Origin: Actinomycetales bacterium UBA1416
GTDB taxonomy: Bacteria > Actinomycetota > Actinomycetes > Actinomycetales > Actinomycetaceae
DNA length: 41,397 nt
Assembly: GCA_002304945.1 (NCBI GenBank)
Contig: DBPQ01000149.1
Coordinates: 2,662-44,058, forward strand
Direction: 5' to 3'
The stretch's first letter is position 1. Each line of letters starts with the position of its first letter. The position numbers were made by a program, and so were the translations under genes. This document shows positions 31,420-38,934 of this stretch, one piece after another. Under the pieces are notes generated by a model that was not told the origin of the DNA, did not search any database, and saw only the letters and a program-made list of their open reading frames with translations.

Positions 31420-32121
31420 TCATTCGAACCAACCGAACCGGTCGTGATAGGCGTCGATAACCCAGTCCGCAACATGCGGGCGCAGATCAGCTGTCAGGAT
31501 GGCAGAGGATGTGCCGAGGCGTGCTTGATGGTCGCCGCCGTGGGGTTCGAAACCCAGCGTCGCCCACAGGGCACCCAGCCGCCTCTCGTCGGCTCGCCGT
31601 TTCGCGTCTGATATCTCCCGTTCCACCCTTGGCGCGGCCAACAGTAGGACTGGCGTCTCTTCACGGGCGAAGGTAGCCGCTCTGACTGCCTCTTTGGTCA
31701 GGAGGCGACCCAGTCCACTTCCGCGGACTTCCGGAATGGTCTCCACCCACGTGAGCAGCATGGCTGACTGGGCGTACACGAGAAGCTCATCTTCGCTGTC
31801 CTCCCATCCTTCGAGCAACTGCCCGAGGATCTCCTCGTCGACGCCGAGGTCGTCGAGTTCCCGGTGAACCGGGCCGCCCCCTTCCGACAGGTCGACGAGC
31901 AACCAGTAGGCCGTGCCAATCGCGAGTGAGGCGAGGTCCTCCCGGACGTCCCCACCGTCGTCGACGTACTGCCACGTCGCCGTCGACGCCCAGGACTGCA
32001 CGAGGTCGAGGCCGCTGGCCTCGGAGGTTGAACTGTGCGAGACAGTCAGGTATCCCGGCAGCAAGCCACGCAGGTCGCTCTGAGGATCCTTCCCCCATGT
32101 CGATTGTTCGTCGACGTTCAC
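31420..32121 (-). CDS. GNAT-like acetyltransferase
   Basis: 233 residues from a GTG with GGAAGAAG upstream. VRGSGLGRLLTKEAVRAA matches the acetyl-CoA-binding motif A of GNAT enzymes, and ALWATLGFEPHG matches the final strand-helix region. The N-terminal 60 residues contain acidic segments I do not recognise. The substrate is unknown. Island context (between a lipoprotein and unknown genes) gives no strong hint. Confidence 0.6.
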   Translation of the reverse strand: MNVDEQSTWGKDPQSDLRGLLPGYLTVSHSSTSEASGLDLVQSWASTATWQYVDDGGDVREDLASLAIGTAYWLLVDLSEGGGPVHRELDDLGVDEEILGQLLEGWEDSEDELLVYAQSAMLLTWVETIPEVRGSGLGRLLTKEAVRAATFAREETPVLLLAAPRVEREISDAKRRADERRLGALWATLGFEPHGGDHQARLGTSSAILTADLRPHVADWVIDAYHDRFGWFE

Positions 32122-32334
32122 ATCTTCTTCTTCCAGTTGTCGTTGCCGGCTACTGGTGTCAGGTGGCTATGGGCAGCTTCTCCACGTTCAGAGGACCGCT
32201 GGGGGCCGGCGCCCCACGCCCGTGAGCGGGGATCCGGCGATCTACCCCGAACTGTGCGATTGCGACGTCGCAGTACCGGCCGGGGTGCCTCCCCGCCCTC
32301 GCGGGGTGCACCCATGCCCGGGCCTGGTGGCGGT

Positions 32335-32940
32335 TCAGTCGGTGATCCGGGCTTCTCTCCGGATCCGGCGGTGCTCCGGCGTCTCCACCGGAGGTTCCCC
32401 GGCTGCGACGCGGGCGGCCCACACCAACCAGATGTGCATCAGGATCAGCGGGTACGGTTCGCCGTGCCCGAGGTAGGCGCGCCGCCGCCACGTCACCCAT
32501 GACGCGGCGTGCGTGAACGAGGCCACCGGGTCATCGGCGTCGCCGATGATGCTGGCGACGGCGTCAGCACCGTCTGCTGCGGCACAGACCATAAGGACCG
32601 CATCCCGGTCCAGCGGACGCGCCAGGGCGGCGAGACCAATGTCTTCCCGGACCTGCTGGCCGTCCACGTCCACCAGGTCCGTCCCGTCGCGCCACGATCC
32701 AAAGGTGACGGGGTTGGCTGCCCTCCACGTGTCTTCCTCGGGGAGGGAGTCGAATAGGTCGGCCAAAACGCCGGCCATCAACGTCGTGGCCCGGTCCTGG
32801 TTGTGGGCGTACTGGGCGCGCATCTTGCTGACGACGGTGACCCGGTCGACCGGGTCGATGAGCGGTTCAATGAGGCCGACAGCCCACGCCGTCCATTCAC
32901 CGTCAGACCAATTGGTCGCCAGTTGTTTCGGTTCGGTCAT
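32335..32940 (-). CDS. Uncharacterised protein
   Basis: 201 residues from the ATG at 32940 with GAAGGGAAC upstream. The N-terminal half is helical and acidic; later comes a segment with SWVTWRRRAYLGHGEPYPLIL and a C-terminal basic helix (TPEHRRIRREARITD). I do not recognise the family. The mix of codons is GC-rich but less so than chromosome genes. It is bounded by about 200-bp non-coding stretches. Confidence 0.55.
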   Translation of the reverse strand: MTEPKQLATNWSDGEWTAWAVGLIEPLIDPVDRVTVVSKMRAQYAHNQDRATTLMAGVLADLFDSLPEEDTWRAANPVTFGSWRDGTDLVDVDGQQVREDIGLAALARPLDRDAVLMVCAAADGADAVASIIGDADDPVASFTHAASWVTWRRRAYLGHGEPYPLILMHIWLVWAARVAAGEPPVETPEHRRIRREARITD

Positions 32941-33205
32941 GTTGTTCCCTTCGCTCCTCGGCCGCAGGAATTTGCAGCCGAGCCACGGATTTGGAGTGCT
33001 CCGAGATCTGGATCTTCTCTCTAGGCGTGTGTCTTGGCAAGCAGAATTTTCCGAGCCCGGCGTGTCGCCCGCTACTTGTGGCACGTACTCGCTGAATTCC
33101 AACTTCCTATCGACCGCACCTCGGTGCGTCTCAAGGCGCCACGAAATCTCAGGTCGTCACTTCCGAACAAGAACGACCAAAACTACTCAACCGACGCCGA
33201 TCCTG

Positions 33206-33865
33206 CTACCGGAGCCCCTCCAAACGTCCACCCGGGGTGGATTCCGGGCCTTGCACGGCTCTGGTCTTATAGGGCGAGGTGTCGAAGCCCAGGGCGGCCA
33301 TCGCATATTGCAGGGACTCGGGAATTTCCCACAGGGCCCGGAAGTCGCCTGCCGGCATCGTCAGGTGGTCCGGGTCCGGGTCCGGATTGTCCGGGATGGG
33401 GCAGTGCGCTGCCCGGAAGATGTGTAGCAGGGCAAGCTTCAGTTGGATGGTCTCCGTGTCGTCCAGTGCGGGGTCGATGGAGCGCACTAGGAGGACGTAC
33501 TGGTGCGACCAATGCTGGTCCTTCGGGTCGAGGTCAATGATCCCGGCACGCGCGTCACAGACAGACACGGTGTAGGTGCCGTCGTCGTGCACCGGGCCGA
33601 GCAGAACATACACGCCTGCGGTGTCATGCCAATGCCGGGGAAGGGCATCAACCGCAGTCCTGGTGGCGACAAGCACACGGACGCCGGCGGCGTCGTCGTG
33701 GATCTCGCCCAAGCCCTCGGGCAACAAGCGGTGGATGAAGTGTAGGGTGCGAATCCCACGGACGAGCGTGCAGTCTCCTTCCACGCCTTTGTCCGTGCGG
33801 ATAGCCCGACCAGGGTTGATGGCAGGCATGCTGGTGATGGCTGTCTGGTTTGCGGCTCGTTTCAT
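33206..33865 (-). CDS. Degenerate GIY-YIG-like protein
   Basis: About 219 residues from the ATG at 33865 (an ATG at 33907 would add 14 residues; neither has a strong ribosome site). A core reads DTAGVYVLLGPVHDDGTYTVSV, close to the GVYVLLG...Y-x-V-Y-V-G pattern of GIY-YIG proteins of actinobacterial type, followed by DQHWSHQYVLLVRS, as in that family. The second Tyr and the Gly of YIG and a clear catalytic Arg are not evident, so nuclease activity is doubtful. N-terminal residues are family-unknown. Confidence 0.5.
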   Translation of the reverse strand: MKRAANQTAITSMPAINPGRAIRTDKGVEGDCTLVRGIRTLHFIHRLLPEGLGEIHDDAAGVRVLVATRTAVDALPRHWHDTAGVYVLLGPVHDDGTYTVSVCDARAGIIDLDPKDQHWSHQYVLLVRSIDPALDDTETIQLKLALLHIFRAAHCPIPDNPDPDPDHLTMPAGDFRALWEIPESLQYAMAALGFDTSPYKTRAVQGPESTPGGRLEGLR

Positions 33866-34170
33866 GAGGGCGTCTTTCGTTCGTGTTTCGCCACAGTTGT
33901 GGGTCATCTAGTAGTCATGCGTAGGGGCCAATACCCGGCACTTCCCGGTAGGAGCAGCGGTTCTGAAACGGGCAGGGCCGTTGTTCAGAGCGGAGGTTCC
34001 AACCCAGTTCGTAGGTGGATGTCGGCACGCTGCCCCTTTACACAGAGAAGGTGACCGCGGGAGTCCACTGGCCCGGGGTTGTCGTTGCTACCGTGGAGAA
34101 TGTGAGAGTCCGTCCGAAGCCGAGCATTCTCTGGTGCACTTCAGGTGAGCGCGATGGGTGAGGAGTCCTG
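33866..34170. other. Non-coding interval before the nuclease gene
   Basis: About 300 bp between divergent genes. I see no gene; promoters for both flanking genes should lie here, but I cannot place them. CACTTCCCGGTAGG at 33939-33952 shares CACTTCCC with the promoter palindrome near 38747. Confidence 0.5.
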
Positions 34171-35076
34171 ATGGAGTACAAGAAGTCGTCACGTGTGGCG
34201 TTGAAGTCGCACCCTGAGTTCAACGAGAAGTGGTTGCAGCAGAAGATCATCGACGACGTCGAGATTCTGGGCTTGGGCGAACTCGACGTCAAGGATGTTG
34301 AGCGACGCCAACCGCACGCCGGGCGCCTGGACATCCTCATGTATGACCCTGAGAGCAACACGCGGTACGAGGTTGAGATCCAGCTCGGCGCCACTGACGA
34401 ATCGCACATCATCAGAACGTTGGAGTACTGGGACAACGAGCGGCGCCGCTTCCCGCAGTACGAGCACATCGCTGTGATCGTTGCGGAGCAGATTACGGGC
34501 AGGTTCCTCAACGTCATCAACCTGTTCAACCAGGCGATCCCGCTGATTGCGGTCCAGTTGAGTGCTCTTGATGTCGGGGGTGCGCTCACCTTGAGCGCGA
34601 CGAAGGTTCTCGACATCGCACTACCCGCCCCCGAAGAGGACGACGAACCGGGCCAGGAGACTGACCGCACCTACTGGGTGACGAAGAGCAGCCCAACGAT
34701 GGTCAAACTCGCCGACAGCCTCCTCGAACTGATCAACGCGCAGGGCTCGGAGATGTCGCTCAAGTTCAACAAGTACTACATCGGTCTCCAACGGGACGGA
34801 ATGGCGGACAACTTCATCACATTCAGGCCACGCAAGACCCACCTGATCTGGGAGCTCCGCATCGACCCCACCGAGGAACTCGATGCGCGCGTCGACGACT
34901 CAGGAATGACGCGACTCGCGTACGACAAGCGCTGGAAGAAGTACCGGCTTCAACTCGCACCATCGGACGTCAAGACGAACAAGCCCCTCGTCGTCGAACT
35001 CATCCGCATGGCCCGCGGACTGCCGGCCGAGCCACTGACCTCAGGCATCGAACCCGGAGAACAACCACTCACCTAG
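34171..35076 (+). CDS. PD-(D/E)XK-like putative nuclease
   Basis: 301 residues, ATG with GAGGAG 6 nt upstream. Core pattern: GRLDILMYDPE (D54) followed by RYEVEIQLG (E69-x-Q71), as in PD-(D/E)XK folds, with Q in the K position; some active nucleases do use Q or other residues there. A helical segment (HIIRTLEYWDNERRRFPQYEH) and a strand (IAVIVAEQI) complete the core. The C-terminal half is an unknown domain with LQRDG and TFRPRKTH. Adjacent to a small gene and in an island with defence-like genes, it may be a host-defence nuclease; this is inference. Confidence 0.6.
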   Translation: MEYKKSSRVALKSHPEFNEKWLQQKIIDDVEILGLGELDVKDVERRQPHAGRLDILMYDPESNTRYEVEIQLGATDESHIIRTLEYWDNERRRFPQYEHIAVIVAEQITGRFLNVINLFNQAIPLIAVQLSALDVGGALTLSATKVLDIALPAPEEDDEPGQETDRTYWVTKSSPTMVKLADSLLELINAQGSEMSLKFNKYYIGLQRDGMADNFITFRPRKTHLIWELRIDPTEELDARVDDSGMTRLAYDKRWKKYRLQLAPSDVKTNKPLVVELIRMARGLPAEPLTSGIEPGEQPLT

Positions 35077-35151
35077 CCTGGCGGGACACCAGGACGAGGC
35101 TGGCCTCAATGACCCACAACCGCGTACGAACCTGACGGAAGGACAACCGCG

Positions 35152-35412
35152 ATGCAGTTCCGCCCCCAGACCATGATTGACAAGGTCCAGATGCTCCCGA
35201 ACAGTCGCCTCGTCGGTTCGACTAACCGGAGCCTCCTCTTCGACGTGGACGGCGTGAAGGTCACCATGATCTGGACCGACGGCGTCGTCCTGAGCGTCCA
35301 CCCGGACGCAGCAGAAGCGAAGGCGTGGAAGCTGATGGGTCTCGATCAAGTCGGGATCTACCAGGAAGTTGCGGACTGGCTACAGGCGGTGGTCATCGCG
35401 TCGAGCGACTGA
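35152..35412 (+). CDS. Small uncharacterised protein
   Basis: 86 residues, ATG preceded by GGAAGG. Short beta-rich start (RLVGSTNRSLLFDVDGVKVTMI) and a helical C-terminus (EVADWLQAVVIASS). No family recognised. It follows the PD-(D/E)XK-like gene by about 75 bp on the same strand, so it may be co-expressed. Confidence 0.6.
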   Translation: MQFRPQTMIDKVQMLPNSRLVGSTNRSLLFDVDGVKVTMIWTDGVVLSVHPDAAEAKAWKLMGLDQVGIYQEVADWLQAVVIASSD

Positions 35413-35428
35413 AATCTCTGGCCCAAAA

Positions 35429-36316
35429 CTACTGGTATACGTACAGATCCCACTCCATGTCTTCCCAAAAATGGGTGTTGACTTCCCGTGACTGTTCCAG
35501 TTCCTCCGACACCTTCTGGAAGATCCATTGTGTTATGCCTCGAACGGTCAGCCGCACATCTTCCCAGCTCAGAGCGTCCTCGGCGACGTCCCTGAAGGCG
35601 GGCCTCCCCAGCCCCGGGAGGATGTGAGCGACAGCGTTCCTCTTGTCCACGAAGCCATTCGACCAGTGCCTACGGAGCAGGGTGAGTGAAGCATCGGAAG
35701 TGAATCGGCGTGTCTCAGCCAGAAGAGCGTTGATGGCCTGTTCGGGGCCGCGACGGTCAGCTTCCGGTCGCAACGATTCAGCCAGTCCGGTCCCCCGAAT
35801 GAACAGTGCCGAACCCACCATTTCGGGCCATTTGGATTGGATGGCAGCAAGGTGTAGCACGTGTTCAACGATTCCGTCATAGGCGGCGGCGATGTGTATG
35901 TCCTCGACGTTTCGGGCCGGCACAGCTGGCAAGTTGGAGTCGAGCACATTCGGCACCACCATGCCGAGGGTCGCCCCCAACACGACCGGCCGGAACGCAC
36001 TCAGTTTCGTCAGAGCGTCAGCTTCGGATCCGAGTTGTTCCACAAGGGCAAACCGGAGGTCAACCGTCAGTTCATCACTGCTGGCACGGTCGCGGATGCC
36101 CGCGAGGAGCCAACTCCCGAGGAGTGCGTGGTCACTCCTAAGTCCAGAGGTCTCACGTTCGTGTTCCCACTTGCGTCGGTAGGCTTCGGAGGCTTCGTCG
36201 AGCCACGCGTCGTCGAGGTCGATTTCGTGAAGTCGCTCAGAGAGGTCGTTTGCGTGTCTCTCGGAAAGGATGCGGTACAGCTCGGCGTACACCAAGGGGG
36301 AAAGCTCACAGGTCAT
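35429..36316 (-). CDS. HEPN-domain protein (putative RNase), coupled to the S subunit
   Basis: 295 residues from the ATG at 36316, which overlaps the S-subunit stop as ATGA. Residues 226-231 read R-N-A-V-A-H, the R-x4-H HEPN motif, within an all-alpha C-terminal part (LLRRHWSNGFVDKRNAVAHI). HEPN motifs form RNase active sites in dimers, as in many toxins and anti-phage effectors. The N-terminal 110 residues are also helical. The 3' end faces the small 35152-35412 gene. The gene pair with a restriction-type S protein is a defence hint; activity is inferred. Confidence 0.7.
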   Translation of the reverse strand: MTCELSPLVYAELYRILSERHANDLSERLHEIDLDDAWLDEASEAYRRKWEHERETSGLRSDHALLGSWLLAGIRDRASSDELTVDLRFALVEQLGSEADALTKLSAFRPVVLGATLGMVVPNVLDSNLPAVPARNVEDIHIAAAYDGIVEHVLHLAAIQSKWPEMVGSALFIRGTGLAESLRPEADRRGPEQAINALLAETRRFTSDASLTLLRRHWSNGFVDKRNAVAHILPGLGRPAFRDVAEDALSWEDVRLTVRGITQWIFQKVSEELEQSREVNTHFWEDMEWDLYVYQ

Positions 36317-37485
36317 TGCTTCCACAGTGTCTCCTCCAGGCGAACGCTCAACGGCCTACCGTCGGAGACCTGGGTGGGCTGGGGTACCAGCACGTCAGAT
36401 GGGATCGGGAAACGAGTGAGGTTGCCCTTGGTGAGGGACTTGATGGTTACCCCGGAGAGGAATGCTTGCCTCGTCCTGAATCCCTCCTGCCGGTTGAGGT
36501 AACGCGCCACTGCGGGGCCGATAGCAGGATCGTGGAAGCGCAACCGGTACACATTTCGGTGGATGACCGCAGGCTCCTCGAGGACCGTCGCGTAGGCCCA
36601 GTCACCAATGGCAGCGAGGACAACGTCACCCGGCTCTGCAAGCGTCACATTGTGACGCCCCAAAGCGATCCGCCTACTGGGGGCACGGCCGCTCAATACT
36701 CCGATCTCGATCAGAGGAAGAGTGCCTTCATTGTTGGGGTCACCCGTGGATTCCTCCGTGGCTGACCGTCCTCGCTCGATAGCACAGAGCGAATTGAGGG
36801 GGACACTGTCCACGTCTTGAGGGATGACGCCGGTTGCCAGTCGTTCAGCCCACGAGGCGCCTGTCAGATTGACGAAGGACCACCACGTGCCAATCGGTTC
36901 GACTTCGTTGCCTCTCGTCGTCTCCTCGATGCTCGCAAGTGCGGCGAGTCTGCCGGACTGAACGAGATTCGGTGGTTCTGGGACAAGGATCGAGGCGATA
37001 CTTCCCCGAGATGACGACTTGGCGAAGGCGGTGCCAGCAACGAGTCGTCGCACGGCGATCCCTGACTCGCTGTTCAGCACCGCCCACAACCAGAGGCTGG
37101 CTCCCCCAGTGGGCCGCAACGCGGTAAAGGTCGATGCGACAGTCGAGCCCTTCAGGTCGTCGCTGACGTACACAGCTGGGATGTCCGGAGAGTTCGGGAC
37201 GAGCAGGTCGCCGACTTGAAGGGCGTCCTTTCCAGCCCCAACGTGATAGGAACGGCCGGCGAACCTTCGGCTACGACGCCTCACACCCCCACGCACCGGG
37301 TCGATGCTGGCGGGGGTGATGACGGGAACCCCGTAGTCGATCATTGTGGCAGGGGGGATCATCTCGGAGACTTCCGCGAGCGAGACCAGTGCCGGTCTTC
37401 CGGGGTAGCTGAGCCTTGTGAGGATGAGCCGAGCCGGGTCCCAGTCCGGCTCGCCGCGCAGATCGACTTGTGCTGAGGTGATCAT
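36313..37485 (-). CDS. hsdS: HsdS-like DNA specificity subunit
   Basis: 390 residues; its ATG overlaps the preceding stop (TGATG). Two half-similar target-recognition halves are seen: the first around VSLAEVSEMIPP...YGVPVITPASIDP...LLVPNSPD, the second around VPLNSLCAIERGR, VVLAAIGDWAYATVLEE and SLTKGNLTRFPIPSD. Duplicated TRD plus central helices is the HsdS plan. Such proteins tell the methyltransferase/nuclease which bipartite sequence to bind. No HsdR gene is nearby, so the partner is the fused protein upstream and the HEPN protein downstream. Confidence 0.82.
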   Translation of the reverse strand: MITSAQVDLRGEPDWDPARLILTRLSYPGRPALVSLAEVSEMIPPATMIDYGVPVITPASIDPVRGGVRRRSRRFAGRSYHVGAGKDALQVGDLLVPNSPDIPAVYVSDDLKGSTVASTFTALRPTGGASLWLWAVLNSESGIAVRRLVAGTAFAKSSSRGSIASILVPEPPNLVQSGRLAALASIEETTRGNEVEPIGTWWSFVNLTGASWAERLATGVIPQDVDSVPLNSLCAIERGRSATEESTGDPNNEGTLPLIEIGVLSGRAPSRRIALGRHNVTLAEPGDVVLAAIGDWAYATVLEEPAVIHRNVYRLRFHDPAIGPAVARYLNRQEGFRTRQAFLSGVTIKSLTKGNLTRFPIPSDVLVPQPTQVSDGRPLSVRLEETLWKQ

Positions 37486-38705
37486 CACGGCCTCGGGTCG
37501 AGGTCGCCGTCGATGTGTGCCATCGCTGCTTCGAGAAGCGCCCCGCCGGGGAGAAGCTGTGTCGCCCAGTCTTCTCCTGCTTGACCCGCGAATGTCTTCC
37601 CTGGGGCGGCATTGTCGAGCACCAGGAGCGTACTGGCGACGTTCGTGCCGGGCACCGCTCCGGGCGGGCACCCGATAACGGCAGCAATGCGGTAGTTCTC
37701 CGCCAGAAACGCGCGGTATTGGCCGACGGACTTGCGTGAGGTGAACGATCCCATGAGGTGCAATACGGCTCGGCCTTCGGGCTTGAGATGGCGAAGTGCC
37801 ACGTCAACAGCTGCAGGCTCCATCTCGACAGTGGTCGAACCGTTCAGCAACTGATGCGGTTCGTAGAGGCGAAGTCCGAATGGTGGCGCCGACACAACCG
37901 CGTCGACCATCAGCAGGTCGTCCATCAGCGCGTTCCCGACCCGGATGTCGACCGAGACCCCAGCGGAGTCGCCCACCGTTCGTGCGATCTCGACTGCCTG
38001 TTCATTGATATCCCTGCCATGCAGGCGTACCGACGTCCCGCCCTGTGCCGCACGGTCAGCGACGGACCACAGGAACGCGCCTGAACCACAGAAGGGATCC
38101 AAGATGTCGCCCTCGATTCGGGCGCCGAGGAGACCGGTAACCGCCTCGGCGATGACGGGATGACTTGCATGTTCGGACCATCGCCGGTGCCTGGACAAGG
38201 CTGCCACGTCGCGACGTCGCACATCCCAGAGTGCTTCTCTCGACATGAGCGAGAGCAGGTAAGCCTCCGTGATCCGCTCTACGGCAGATTCACCGAGCCG
38301 ATGACCCACGGGCGGCGCCAAGTCGGCGTCGCGGATGATTCCGTCCGCCCCGTGTGGTGGAGGTGTCGGCCCATCGACGCGTTCCAGCGCTTGTAGTGCA
38401 CGATCAGCTTTGTACCAGTCACCGTTGACGACTGCGTAGTGGTCCGCTGTGCCCAGATTCTCGCGGAAGGCGTTCAAGGTCGGCACCGCAGCGAGGGGAG
38501 CAATACTGCCTCGTTTGACCTCGACAACAGCCCACGGAACCAGTTCACCGTCACTGTTTGAAGCCCACGCGACGACATCGGCCTTAAGTCGTGGAGCACC
38601 GCGCAGCACGGGCTCCCGCATCACAATCCGGAAGCCAGCATTCGTGAGTGCCTCCTGAGCGTGCGCTACATCGGTCCTCTCGCCTCGGGAGCCATGGTCT
38701 GACAC
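37485..38705 (-). CDS. Fused PD-(D/E)XK-like nuclease and N6-adenine methyltransferase
   Basis: About 406 residues from the GTG at 38705, with CGAGGAC 7 nt upstream; an ATG at 38723 would add six residues but has no site. Residues about 40-66 show LKADVVAW (D43) and VVEVKRG (E62-x-K64), a type I HsdR-like nuclease N-terminus. The rest is a MTase: motif I ILDPFCGSGAFL (202-212), then HGRDIN, and motif IV at VVSAPPFG (271-277). The usual N-P-P-F/Y reads A-P-P-F. The layout resembles BcgI-type type IIB/IIG A subunits, which pair with a separate S protein. The altered motif IV means methylation is doubtful. Confidence 0.72.
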   Translation of the reverse strand: MSDHGSRGERTDVAHAQEALTNAGFRIVMREPVLRGAPRLKADVVAWASNSDGELVPWAVVEVKRGSIAPLAAVPTLNAFRENLGTADHYAVVNGDWYKADRALQALERVDGPTPPPHGADGIIRDADLAPPVGHRLGESAVERITEAYLLSLMSREALWDVRRRDVAALSRHRRWSEHASHPVIAEAVTGLLGARIEGDILDPFCGSGAFLWSVADRAAQGGTSVRLHGRDINEQAVEIARTVGDSAGVSVDIRVGNALMDDLLMVDAVVSAPPFGLRLYEPHQLLNGSTTVEMEPAAVDVALRHLKPEGRAVLHLMGSFTSRKSVGQYRAFLAENYRIAAVIGCPPGAVPGTNVASTLLVLDNAAPGKTFAGQAGEDWATQLLPGGALLEAAMAHIDGDLDPRP

Positions 38706-38737
38706 AGTTCGTCCTCGCTTCATGTGGGCAGCCGGAC

Positions 38738-38767
38738 AAACTATCACTTCCCGTTCGGGAAGGCCAA
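38738..38767 (-). promoter_or_regulatory. Candidate promoter with an operator palindrome
   Basis: On the minus strand TTGGCC (38767-38762) and TAGTTT (38743-38738) are 18 bp apart, a -35/-10 pair reading toward the methyltransferase gene. The spacer is mostly the palindrome CTTCCCG-TT-CGGGAAG (38747-38762). A repressor bound here would block the promoter. The start would lie near 38731, giving a leader of about 25 nt before the GTG at 38705. Confidence 0.5.
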
Positions 38768-38934
38768 CGTGGTGTTCTCTCGACCTCGCGCTCGGCTTGA
38801 TCCGGGGTACCACCCGACGTGACTGTGGGTTGGCACGTGTCTTGTGGCAGCTTCGTTGTTCCAGGCAGGAGGCTGTCTACGCCACCGCGGAAGAAGAAGC
38901 TCGAACGGCAAGCCACCCCGGTAACGTCGGTCTC

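Noticed and set aside
36313..38705. Complete type I restriction system
   Set aside because: No HsdR translocase gene is present; the nuclease-like part is a short domain fused to the methyltransferase, so a BcgI-like or novel layout fits better.
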